Positions 1-4,904 of a stretch of DNA of 5,432 nucleotides are shown here, in pieces. Every line of letters starts with the position of its first letter. The stretch's first letter is position 1. This DNA is from Chloroflexota bacterium. Lineage in GTDB: Bacteria; Chloroflexota; Dehalococcoidia; Lucifugimonadales; Lucifugimonadaceae. The notes beneath the pieces are model-generated. The model had not been told where the DNA came from. It ran no database searches and was given only the letters and a program-made list of their open reading frames with translations. The stretch is taken from contig JACQUF010000356.1 in NCBI GenBank assembly GCA_016210435.1, forward strand, positions 1 to 5,432, given 5' to 3'. The translations under genes were made by a program, and so were the position numbers.

Positions 1-93
1 CCCTATCATGGAGGACAGTAGCCGTAGAGGGGTTATTTCTTACAAGGCAAACGCGTCGCCAGATTTAGGCGATTGAGTACTAAGGAACTTCGG

Positions 94-189
94 ATGAAGG
101 GCTGGTCGCTGAGCCAGGTTGCAAGGGAATTCGGCGTGTCCAAGGCAACTGCAGTGAACGACGTAAGGACCGCTGGCCAGGCTGCATGA
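94..189 (+). CDS. Tiny helix-turn-helix ORF, possibly a recombinase or transposase fragment
   Basis: This 31-residue ORF reads as one helix-turn-helix: helix SLSQVAREF, turn GVS, recognition helix KATAVNDVR, then a short tail to TGA. The pattern (small-x-x-hydrophobic-A-x-x-hydrophobic-GVS) matches resolvase/Hin-type and transposase HTH units, so DNA binding is likely if it is made. ATG at 94 has AAGGA at 82–86, seven bases upstream, a fair Shine-Dalgarno. The frame is also open upstream to a stop at 25–27, and residues just before the ATG (TKELR) fit the helix preceding such HTHs. It may therefore be the tail of a larger, lost protein. At 31 residues it is very short for a free-standing regulator. 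With transposon debris on its right, a fragment is at least as likely as a functional micro-protein. Confidence 0.35.
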   Translation: MKGWSLSQVAREFGVSKATAVNDVRTAGQAA

Positions 190-546
190 CGGGAGCTGAT
201 GTCATAGTCGCGACGAAAGCCTGCGCTTTTTCAAGCCGCCCGGCGGCCTCCCCTCGGCGGAACGAGAAACCGCCTGTGCCGGCCTTCAGTGAAGGTGCGC
301 CGGCATCTGCCAACTCGACCGACTATGGTGGAGTCCGGGCAGGGTCGAGTGTTCACAATTTGAACACCGCCACACTGGCCATTCGGCTACCTGGCCGTGA
401 CGCTTAGGTAACGGTGGATCGCCGACCATTGGGCCGTATCGGTCAACTGGCGCGGCGACTGCCCAGGACCGCCGGGGTTGAGTTTCACCTGCCGCGTGAT
501 CCCGCGTAAGAGATACAGACGCACGGATCGTGCTCCATAGGCACTC
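190..546. other. Gene-poor stretch with several hairpins
   Basis: I see no convincing gene on either strand. Short open frames exist, but none has family features or a good ribosome binding site. The stretch contains a weak hairpin followed by Ts (GAAAGC at 215–220 against GCTTTT at 225–230). It also has a bulged hairpin at 277–305 (outer TGCCGG/CCGGCA, inner CCTT/AAGG) and an 8-bp inverted pair ACTCGACC/GGTCGAGT at 313–320 and 343–350. A perfect 7-bp palindrome (349–367) is listed separately. It may be the downstream region of the LiaF-like gene plus decayed island DNA. Confidence 0.4.
349..367. repeat. Perfect 7-bp inverted repeat, operator-like
   Basis: GTGTTCA at 349–355 and TGAACAC at 361–367 are perfect inverted copies around a 5-bp AT-rich spacer (CAATT). 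The arms look like half-sites for a dimeric regulator, but no promoter or start codon next to it fixes a target. The left arm overlaps the inverted pair at 313–320/343–350, so a structured-RNA role is also possible. Confidence 0.35.
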
Positions 547-888
547 CTACGGTTCATCTGTGATGTGAAGCCCACCGAAAAAGGTGAAGGCCTTGATCTT
601 CAGGCCCGAAGCGCCGGGTGCCGTACCTTCCACGGCTGATGAGCCCTTTACGTCATGGCGTCCGAAAAGCGTGATCCCGCTTACAGTCACCGGCACGACC
701 TTGGGCACGATGACCTTGGGCCCGCCGAAAAAGCTCCAGGAGATGATCCGAGTACCTCGTTCGGGCAGTTGCGCTTGACGGAAGTCCAACGACAGACCAC
801 CAAAGAGGGTCAGCGTCCTGATTTTCTCGTCAGGCCGCCATGGGGCACGTCCGACCTTGTGCGAACCGAATACCGCTGCGATGAACAT
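547..888 (-). CDS. LiaF-C/DUF2154-like beta-repeat protein (soluble, 113 aa)
   Basis: The protein shows the repeating FG signature of the LiaF C-terminal domain (cell wall-active antibiotics response family; also found after DUF1707 in actinobacterial proteins): VFG near residue 7, LFGG at 28–31, FFGG at 53–56, LFG at 74–76 and FFGG at 103–106. Strands such as KVIVPKVVPVTVSG lie between them. These form a right-handed beta-solenoid in the family. LiaF itself is membrane-anchored and restrains a cell-envelope-stress sensor kinase. This copy has no membrane segment, no DUF1707 part and no signal peptide, so it is a stand-alone domain, probably cytoplasmic, of unknown partner. The start is secure: GGAGG at 895–899 sits six bases before ATG. 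It is the only intact gene in the debris-filled left half, with no operon partner. A stress-response role is inference from the family. Confidence 0.82.
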   Translation of the reverse strand: MFIAAVFGSHKVGRAPWRPDEKIRTLTLFGGLSLDFRQAQLPERGTRIISWSFFGGPKVIVPKVVPVTVSGITLFGRHDVKGSSAVEGTAPGASGLKIKAFTFFGGLHITDEP

Positions 889-894
889 TTCTTT

Positions 895-908
895 CCTCCA
901 ACCTCCAA
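895..908 (-). promoter_or_regulatory. Duplicated Shine-Dalgarno (TTGGAGG twice) of the LiaF-like gene
   Basis: On the minus strand TTGGAGG occurs twice in direct tandem (902–908, then 895–901). The copy nearer the gene places GGAGG six bases from the ATG at 888, ideal spacing. The second copy is seven bases further out. This fixes the start codon and suggests strong translation. No convincing −10/−35 pair was found between here and the transposase tail. Confidence 0.7.
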
Positions 909-939
909 CAGTGATTGCATCCAGGGCCCGGGTAGTGGG

Positions 940-1020
940 TCAGCTTGACTTGTGCAAGAGAGCGGCGATCTCTGCAACCATCCAGACGTGGTCGGCCTCG
1001 CCTGCCTTCGTCGCTGAATG
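940..1020 (-). pseudogene. Possible C-terminal tail of an IS transposase
   Basis: The last 26 codons before TGA (940–942) read HSATKAGEADHVW followed by MVAEIAALLHKSS. This resembles the end of IS transposases that finish with a histidine-containing HSTLR segment, then AG-x-ADHVW and a helix E-I-x-ALL. In those, several more residues normally stand between the HS part and AG-x-ADHVW, so an internal deletion is implied. I cannot follow the similarity upstream of about 1030. The region 1030–1177 holds nothing else I can name. The match is short and from memory, so it is tentative. Confidence 0.35.
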
Positions 1021-1177
1021 CCGCAACCGATGCCGCTAGAAATCGGCCGAGTCAAATAATGAAGCAAATTGCCAGCGAGGTATTCGCGTTAGCATTGTCT
1101 CAGCAGTTCACGCATCCAATACCTGTGCAGTGGTCGCAAGAAGATTCGTTTCGGGGTTGTCGCAGCGGCAGTGACCT

Positions 1178-1490
1178 GCCGGCGTCGAAGTCCGTGCGCA
1201 CCCCCGCCTCGTCTCCGAAGTAGATTGTCGCCCCCACTCGGGCGGCCTCAGCGCGGATGGCCTGGTACTCTTCACGCTTCCACCGCTCCACCGCCACGGG
1301 GTTCTGCTGGTAGGCCCGCCACAGGGACGTTGCGGAGACAGCCCAGCTTTCGAAGCAGCCGACCCACGCTCACCACGGACAGCCTGACGTTGAACTCACG
1401 CCGAATCAACTCCCTGGGCCCAACGCGAACCCGAACGACAGCTGGCGGGGATCATTGCCCACGATCAGCGTGTAGATCGAATCTGTCCGT
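1178..1490 (-). pseudogene. IS630-family transposase, internal fragment with frameshifts
   Basis: Read from 1490 downward, the pieces follow the order of an IS630-type DDE transposase. First comes a segment containing DPRQLSFGFAL, then RELIRREF and VSVGRLLRKLG, then SPQRP, AYQQNP and VERWKREEY. The last piece contains the catalytic-region motif YFGDEAGVR, with the first catalytic Asp in GDEAG. Frames change after FAL, where about five codons also appear lost. They change again near KLG and QRP, where one C seems missing each time. The N-terminal HTH and everything after the first catalytic Asp region are gone. The similarity stops near 1178, giving way to unrelated sequence. It cannot make an active enzyme. 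It has the same orientation as the recombinase remnant that directly precedes it. Confidence 0.8.
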
Positions 1491-1498
1491 GAAGGGAC

Positions 1499-2266
1499 CC
1501 GGAGTTCCCTGACCCGGGAGGCGAACTCACGCGGCTCAAGCTCGCCCGATTCAAACGCATCGAAATAAGGCCGCAGCCGCCGATCGACGTTTCGGGCCTC
1601 TTCTTGCAGCTTCTTCAGCGTTGAGGACGTGTCACGTCCGTGATCGGCCGTCATTGACGGCCTTGACCAGCTTGTGCAGATTGGCTTCGTCGAGAAGCAG
1701 TTCTCGGGTGCGCTCGAGGACGGCCCCTTCCAGCGTCTGCTTGGGGATCATGGGCTGGCGGCATGCTCCGGCACCCTCACGGGACCGGCGGCTGCAGCAG
1801 TAGTAGGAAAACTGCCCTGACTTGGCGACATGCCCCGTTAAAGAGCATCCGCACCGGGCGCACTTGAGCATCCTGGAGAGCATGTACGAGCTGGCGGCAA
1901 ATCGCGGGTGAAGGCGGGCCGGGCACCGGGCGGCAAGCGCGGCTCTCAGCTTCGCGAATTCGGCCGGATCGATGATCGCCGGGCAGGCGTTTTCGATTTG
2001 TATCGGAGGCTGTGAGGCCTTGTCGTGATCTGGCCCGCGGGTCCGGCCCCACAACAGGGTACCGGTGTATGCCAGATCGTAAGGATCTTGTGGAGCTTGA
2101 CGTTGTTCCACGGGCGACCGGCGCGAGTCAGTGCGCCTCTCTTGCGGAGTTCCGTCGCGATCGACCTCAATCCCGACCCGCTTGAAGCGAGCTTGAAGAT
2201 CAGCTTCACGATCGCGGCCTCGTTCTCATCGACTTCGAGCGTCCAGCGCTGCCTTCCATCCCCGTC
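1499..2266 (-). pseudogene. Large serine recombinase, C-terminal remnant with two frameshifts
   Basis: From 2266 downward the reading starts in the Recombinase domain (RQRWTLEVDENEAA, then LIFKLASSGSGLRSIATEL, RKRGALTRAGRPW, KLHKILT). A one-base slip near 2078 moves it to the frame carrying LAYTGTLLWGRT, IIDPAEF and HPRFAASSYMLS. The zinc-ribbon follows: CARC, then YYCC and a later Cys in GACR, the Recombinase-zinc-beta-ribbon arrangement. A second slip near 1652 leads into the coiled-coil segment LKKLQEEARNVDRRLRPY to VRELR. The catalytic N-terminal resolvase domain with its serine is absent. Weak traces up to about 2400 (NGFYV, RKVGV in different frames) suggest further decay rather than a clean cut. 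The intact enzyme would integrate or excise a mobile element; this copy is dead. Confidence 0.85.
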
Positions 2267-2466
2267 GGGCCCATGAACGAGGCGACCTGCTTCTCAGAAA
2301 GGTGGTTGACACCGACCTTCCGACTGTTTGCTTCGGGCGTCCCGCAAGCAATGGGATGGGACATAGAACCCGTTGACCGTTGTCTCGCAGACACCTATGC
2401 TCAAACCGGACAACGAGCGGCCTGAGCCGCGTTGGCCAGGCCCGCCGAATCCGCTCGCAAGGCTAA

Positions 2467-2481
2467 CTCAGCTTTGCTGAG
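2467..2481. repeat. Perfect 6-bp hairpin next to the tRNA remnant
   Basis: CTCAGC at 2467–2472 and GCTGAG at 2476–2481 pair around a TTT loop. It lies about 40 bases before the tRNA fragment and is not part of any tRNA 5' half I can construct. It may be an accessory structure of the attachment region or simply chance. Confidence 0.3.
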
Positions 2482-2491
2482 GCGCCGGTCC

Positions 2492-2525
2492 AGAAGGTGT
2501 CCGCCAGACACGGTTTGCACCTTCT
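2492..2525. repeat. Nested inverted repeats at the presumed attachment core
   Basis: AGAAGGTG (2492–2499) and CACCTTCT (2518–2525) are perfect 8-bp inverted copies. Between and overlapping them, GTGTC (2497–2501) and GACAC (2507–2511) form a second perfect pair. The right arm of the outer pair runs into the anticodon loop CTTCTAA of the tRNA-Arg remnant. Inverted arms around an anticodon-loop core are the known layout of tRNA-targeting tyrosine-integrase sites. The assignment here is inference. Confidence 0.4.
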
Positions 2526-2565
2526 AAGCACAAGGTCGTGAGTTCGAATCTCACCGGGGGTACCA
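2521..2565 (+). other. tRNA-Arg(UCU) 3' part, probable att site of an integrated island
   Basis: The sequence runs from an anticodon loop CTTCTAA (anticodon TCT) through a 3' anticodon stem GCACA and variable loop AGGTC. A perfect T-arm follows (GTGAG, TTCGAAT, CTCAC), then the acceptor strand CGGGGGT, discriminator A and encoded CCA. The 5' anticodon stem before it is TGCAC rather than the required TGTGC. Neither a D-arm nor a matching 5' acceptor (ACCCCCG) is present upstream. So this is a 3' part, not a functional tRNA gene. Elements that integrate in tRNA genes restore the tRNA at one end and leave such a 3' duplicate at the other. By that rule the island lies to the left and the intact tRNA-Arg should be further left on the + strand. 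Confidence 0.75.
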
Positions 2566-2776
2566 CTCACTGGGAAATCCGTATCTAGCCCCAATGGGGG
2601 CACTGCTCCCCTTCCCCGCCCGCCCGGGCCGGGGTATGACCGCGTGCCTCGATGACCGGGATGCTGGCCAAACTCATGACGTTTTTGACAGTGAGCCGGT
2701 GACCACTGCTTCGCACCCATTGGATCCCCGTGGTGCCAGCCCGGCTGGCGCCAGCGAAAGGTACCAGACGCACAAA
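2566..2776. other. Intergenic stretch with two short hairpins
   Basis: No credible gene is seen. Two hairpins stand out: GCCCC/GGGGC with loop AATG at 2588–2601, and a 9-bp stem with one G·T pair and loop CCG at 2732–2752. The latter may assist transcript ending for the repeat-protein gene on the minus strand. Confidence 0.4.
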
Positions 2777-2812
2777 CAGATCGGCCGCCCCAGGCTGAGG
2801 GCGGCCGATCTG
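2777..2812 (-). terminator. Perfect 14-bp hairpin, probable terminator of the repeat-protein gene
   Basis: CAGATCGGCCGCCC (2777–2790) pairs perfectly with GGGCGGCCGATCTG (2799–2812) around an 8-base loop. It begins about 55 bases after the stop of the minus-strand repeat-protein gene. On that strand it is followed by TTTG. The T-run is short, so efficient intrinsic termination is likely but not certain. On the + strand it is followed by CCGGATTT, so it could act in both directions. Confidence 0.65.
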
Positions 2813-2867
2813 CCGGATTTACCAACCCGGTCCCGGCGCCGAGAGGGATCGGACCCCGGGATCTGGG

Positions 2868-3674
2868 TTAGTTGCCTTGAGTCGAGTCGGCGGGGTCCCA
2901 CGGCTGTGGGACGTTCCTGCCAACGTTGGGGACAGACCCGTCCGAGGCCCTTACTGCGAACGAGACGAGGATTTCGGACTCATCCATGTGCACCGGGTAG
3001 TTCAGCGCCGGTAGGCCGACACCTTTGCCAGCGGCTGGCACCCGCACTCCGAGGATGACGTCTGCGTCGAACGGGTCGTAAGGAAGAGGGAAGGCAAGAG
3101 CCCCACTTCCCGGAACCTTGTTCCGCTCGAACAGGGCTGTAATCGCTGACTCATCGAACGTGTTCAGCGTCCCGGTGATCGGGCCGATCACCGTCCGGGT
3201 AGTCACGGCAGCCCCGACAAGCTCCCCGGCGTCGTGCGGGTCGTACGGCATCGGATCTCTCGCGATCCTCAATGCGAGCCCCTTCTTGCCCGCGCCTTCC
3301 CCGCCGATCGCAAGGAGGATTTCCGACTCGTCCATGTGGACCGGGTACGCGAGACTGAGTTCGACTCTCTCCTCGCCGCACCCGAACTCGGGCTGGACTT
3401 CCGCGTCGTGCGGGTCGTATGGCTGTGGCACGTGATTGCACGCACCTGAAGGCGCAGGCTGGCTGCCGTTCCCCTCGTCGAATGCGCTGTAGCTGGCCAT
3501 CGCAGATCCGCCGATCAGGGTCGTTGCGATCAGGCCTGCGACAGTGGTGAGGATCCTGGTCTTGAGATCTATTCGATTGTCTCGGGCGATCGTCTTGGTC
3601 TTCATTTCGGTTGCTTTCTCTTCGAACTGGTTCGTCTTCCGTGAGGATCGGTCGGTGGACGTGGTCTCGAGCAT
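2868..3674 (-). CDS. Exported repeat protein with alternating PYDPxDA and MDESEI motifs
   Basis: I do not recognise this 268-residue protein. ATG at 3674 has GGAGG six bases upstream. An internal ATG at 3605 (245 aa) would give a shorter n-region but lacks a good ribosome site. Residues 41–60 form a hydrophobic segment ending A-M-A, a likely signal peptide with cleavage near 60. The mature part has an orderly design. Motif A (P-x-P-[YW]-D-P-x-D-[AS]) occurs at about 83, 141, 196 and 256. Motif B (YPVHMDESEI[LV]) occurs at 110 and 226, with a degenerate FDESAI at 173–178. A and B alternate with a period near 58 residues, making three full repeats plus a final A. Cysteines at 79 and 99 could form one disulfide. 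The Asp/Glu-rich motifs suggest metal (perhaps Ca2+) binding, but that is inference. The gene stands alone, with a structured, palindrome-rich upstream region. Confidence 0.8.
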   Translation of the reverse strand: MLETTSTDRSSRKTNQFEEKATEMKTKTIARDNRIDLKTRILTTVAGLIATTLIGGSAMASYSAFDEGNGSQPAPSGACNHVPQPYDPHDAEVQPEFGCGEERVELSLAYPVHMDESEILLAIGGEGAGKKGLALRIARDPMPYDPHDAGELVGAAVTTRTVIGPITGTLNTFDESAITALFERNKVPGSGALAFPLPYDPFDADVILGVRVPAAGKGVGLPALNYPVHMDESEILVSFAVRASDGSVPNVGRNVPQPWDPADSTQGN

Positions 3675-3680
3675 CTGTGC

Positions 3681-3685
3681 CCTCC
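3681..3685 (-). promoter_or_regulatory. Ribosome binding site that favours the 3674 start
   Basis: On the minus strand GGAGG, inside a G-rich run, stands six bases before ATG at 3674. The rival ATG at 3605 is preceded only by an A-rich stretch with no GGAG core. This supports the longer protein, although the signal peptide would look more ordinary from 3605. Confidence 0.6.
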
Positions 3686-3689
3686 CCTC

Positions 3690-3729
3690 GAGGCCTCTAT
3701 GGCCTCTGTTGCCTGGGGCAATCGGCCCC
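3690..3729. repeat. Two short hairpins in the leader of the repeat-protein gene
   Basis: GAGGCC (3690–3695) and GGCCTC (3701–3706) are a perfect pair around TCTAT. GGGGC (3715–3719) and GCCCC (3725–3729) are another. Both lie within 60 bases upstream of the start at 3674, so they would sit in the mRNA leader and could affect translation. Binding sites for a protein are an alternative. Confidence 0.35.
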
Positions 3730-3819
3730 GTTCGTTTTGGGGACCATGTTCGGGCCGCGCGGGGGGTTGAGTCGTCGCGGTGTTCAGGGATCTTTGAAAC
3801 GCCGTCGCGCACGGGAGGC

Positions 3820-3860
3820 ATAGCAAGGACTTGCTATATGGCCTACCGGAAGCTTGCTAT
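3820..3860. promoter_or_regulatory. Candidate operator: palindrome plus third half-site (CTTGCTAT)
   Basis: ATAGCAAG (3820–3827) and CTTGCTAT (3830–3837) form a perfect 8-bp inverted repeat with a 2-base spacer. A third identical CTTGCTAT lies at 3853–3860, 23 bases from the second, about two helical turns. The cluster is some 150 bases upstream of the minus-strand repeat-protein gene, where its promoter should be. A TTGACC at 3881–3886 (minus strand) could be a −35 box just upstream, but a matching −10 is poor. The arrangement is typical of cooperative repressor or activator binding. The regulator is not in the window. Confidence 0.45.
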
Positions 3861-3962
3861 TTCGTATCTCGGGGAGGGTTGGTCAAGACCGTACCCAGAC
3901 TGATTCGCCGGATGCCATGTCCGCACCAAGCGTGCCCGACCATTGAACAGCGGCGAACGCCA

Positions 3963-3992
3963 GGTCGCCCACCGGAGCAGCGGTGGGCGTCC
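3963..3992 (+). terminator. Strong hairpin followed by a short T-run
   Basis: CGCCCACCG (3966–3974) and CGGTGGGCG (3981–3989) pair perfectly around GAGCAG. AGG/CCT extends the stem past one T·T mismatch, and CCTTTC follows on the + strand. The form is that of a rho-independent terminator with a weak T-tract. No + strand gene upstream was found for it to end, so it may belong to a small RNA or a lost gene, or isolate the downstream region. Confidence 0.45.
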
Positions 3993-4047
3993 TTTCGGCA
4001 GGCCTGGCGAGCCGTGCCACCAGGTTGCGGTCGGCTACCCGAGGTCA

Positions 4048-4356
4048 GTGCTCCCGATTGATCCGCACTATCTCCCTCAGGATCGACAGCGGCAGCGGTT
4101 CGAAGCCGGTCACCGTGGCGGGACCATCCGGGACGATCACGTAGTCAGCCATGCCGTCCGCCCGGTCGGTCTCGCCGATCCGATGGAACTGCCCTGGGAC
4201 CGCGAACGGGAGGGGCTCAACGCCCTTCACCGCGGCCGGGCTCTGCTTCGCGATCCGGCAGTCGTTGACCTCGCCCCAAAGATCAGTCTCGCCGATCCGC
4301 TCGATCTGCTTGAGGACCGCCAGCGACAGCGGCTCGAAACCGGTCACCGCGGTGGG
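4048..4356. repeat. Three 117-bp tandem units, open on both strands
   Basis: Read on the minus strand, units start at 4356, 4239 and 4122 with a period of exactly 39 codons; the last is cut at 25 codons. The conserved core is P-[AT]-[AT]-V-[TK]-G-[FV]-E-P-L, then [PS]-[LF], and further on R-I; the first two units share RIGETD. A minus-strand ORF (4045–4398, 117 aa) spans them, but its ATG has no ribosome site and lies inside the acetyltransferase gene. The complementary + frame is also open. Differences between units fall mostly at first and third codon positions and rarely at the second. This shows the triplet phase has been under constraint but not which strand codes. The array ends at the ribosome site of the acetyltransferase gene. 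I cannot name a function. Confidence 0.6.
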
Positions 4357-4366
4357 GAGAGATGTG

Positions 4367-4804
4367 ATGGGCACCAGTCGACCCGACGGCCCAACCATTC
4401 GTTATGTGGTGAACGACACCGCGCTTGAAGCGACAGACTTTCTCGACCTGGCCCAACGGGTTTGGCCGGGCGACTACGAGTCAGCGCTCGCCGACCAGGC
4501 GTTGCGGCGCACCCTGAACGTCACGGCATGGCGCGACGAGACTCTGGTGGGCTGCGTGCGCGTTCTGACGGACGGCTACTTCTTCGGGACCATTCCGGAA
4601 ATCATGGTCGACCCCAAATATCAGCGGCATGGTATCGGACGCGCCCTGATGGAGCGGGCGTGGCAAGCCTGCCCCACCGGGCTGGGATTCGGGGTTCAGG
4701 CAGGCAATGAGCCCTTCTTCGAGAAGCTGGGATACGTCGCACAGATGGCGTGGTACGGGCGCAAAAAACCGCGACCTACGAGCCAGAACGGCCGCACGGG
4801 GTAA
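4367..4804 (+). CDS. GNAT-family N-acetyltransferase
   Basis: This 145-residue protein has the GNAT layout: an N-terminal strand IRYVV, helix region around ALRR, a strand pair LVGCVRVLTDGY (60–71), then the β4 segment IPEIMVDPKY. The acetyl-CoA pyrophosphate loop QRHGIGRALM follows at 86–95 (Q/R-x-x-G-x-G pattern), and near the end is FFEKLGY (117–123), the usual β5–β6 region. It would transfer an acetyl group from acetyl-CoA to an amine; the acceptor cannot be told. ATG at 4367 is chosen because GGAG at 4356–4359 is seven bases upstream and the domain begins a few residues later. The frame stays open upstream to 4151, but that part only reads through the tandem repeats. The gene stands between the repeat array and the toxin–antitoxin pair, with no clear operon partner. 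A C-terminal tail rich in K/R and polar residues is probably disordered. Confidence 0.88.
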   Translation: MGTSRPDGPTIRYVVNDTALEATDFLDLAQRVWPGDYESALADQALRRTLNVTAWRDETLVGCVRVLTDGYFFGTIPEIMVDPKYQRHGIGRALMERAWQACPTGLGFGVQAGNEPFFEKLGYVAQMAWYGRKKPRPTSQNGRTG

Positions 4805-4869
4805 GGTCCGGTGCGTGGGGTGCCGAGCGTGGCCATCTCGTCCAGGGCATCTCAATCATTGCTTTGCGC

Positions 4870-4896
4870 TTGACTCACTATCGCCTCAGGGATAAT
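4870..4896 (+). promoter_or_regulatory. Promoter of the toxin–antitoxin pair, probably leaderless
   Basis: TTGACT (4870–4875) and GATAAT (4891–4896) resemble sigma-70-type −35 and −10 boxes with a short 15-base spacer. The antitoxin ATG begins only eight bases after the −10 box, where transcription should start. No Shine-Dalgarno stands at normal distance. The transcript would then begin at or next to the start codon, as common in actinobacteria and related groups. Confidence 0.5.
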
Positions 4897-4904
4897 GTGA
4901 CCAC

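Noticed and set aside
387..575. 62-residue minus-strand ORF downstream of the LiaF-like gene
   Set aside because: No ribosome site, no recognisable pattern, and its start lies inside the LiaF-like gene.
810..1067. 85-residue minus-strand ORF
   Set aside because: It overlaps the start of the LiaF-like gene and its ribosome site and has no family features; treated as a chance frame.
2380..2412. Possible end of a tyrosine integrase (DTYAQTGQRAA then stop, + strand)
   Set aside because: Too short and lacking the catalytic Arg/His/Tyr context; similarity not convincing.
2521..2565. Functional tRNA gene
   Set aside because: No D-arm, no 5' acceptor strand, and a mismatched 5' anticodon stem.
2463..2825. 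120-residue minus-strand ORF containing GEIRTHDL
   Set aside because: That peptide is the well-known false translation of the antisense of a tRNA 3' end; the DNA is the tRNA-Arg remnant and intergenic sequence.
3675..3821. N-terminal extension of the repeat protein to ATG at 3821
   Set aside because: The extra residues are Arg/Pro-rich without pattern, the ATG overlaps the candidate operator, and a better ribosome site stands before 3674.
4048..4356. CRISPR-like array
   Set aside because: The units are 117 bp with gradual divergence along their length and no repeat/spacer division.
4151..4366. 72-residue N-terminal extension of the acetyltransferase
   Set aside because: It only reads through the tandem array; the GNAT fold and a good ribosome site support the start at 4367.
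3943..4428. 161-residue + strand ORF over the tandem array
   Set aside because: TTG start without ribosome site, overlaps the acetyltransferase start; kept only as one reading of the repeat array.
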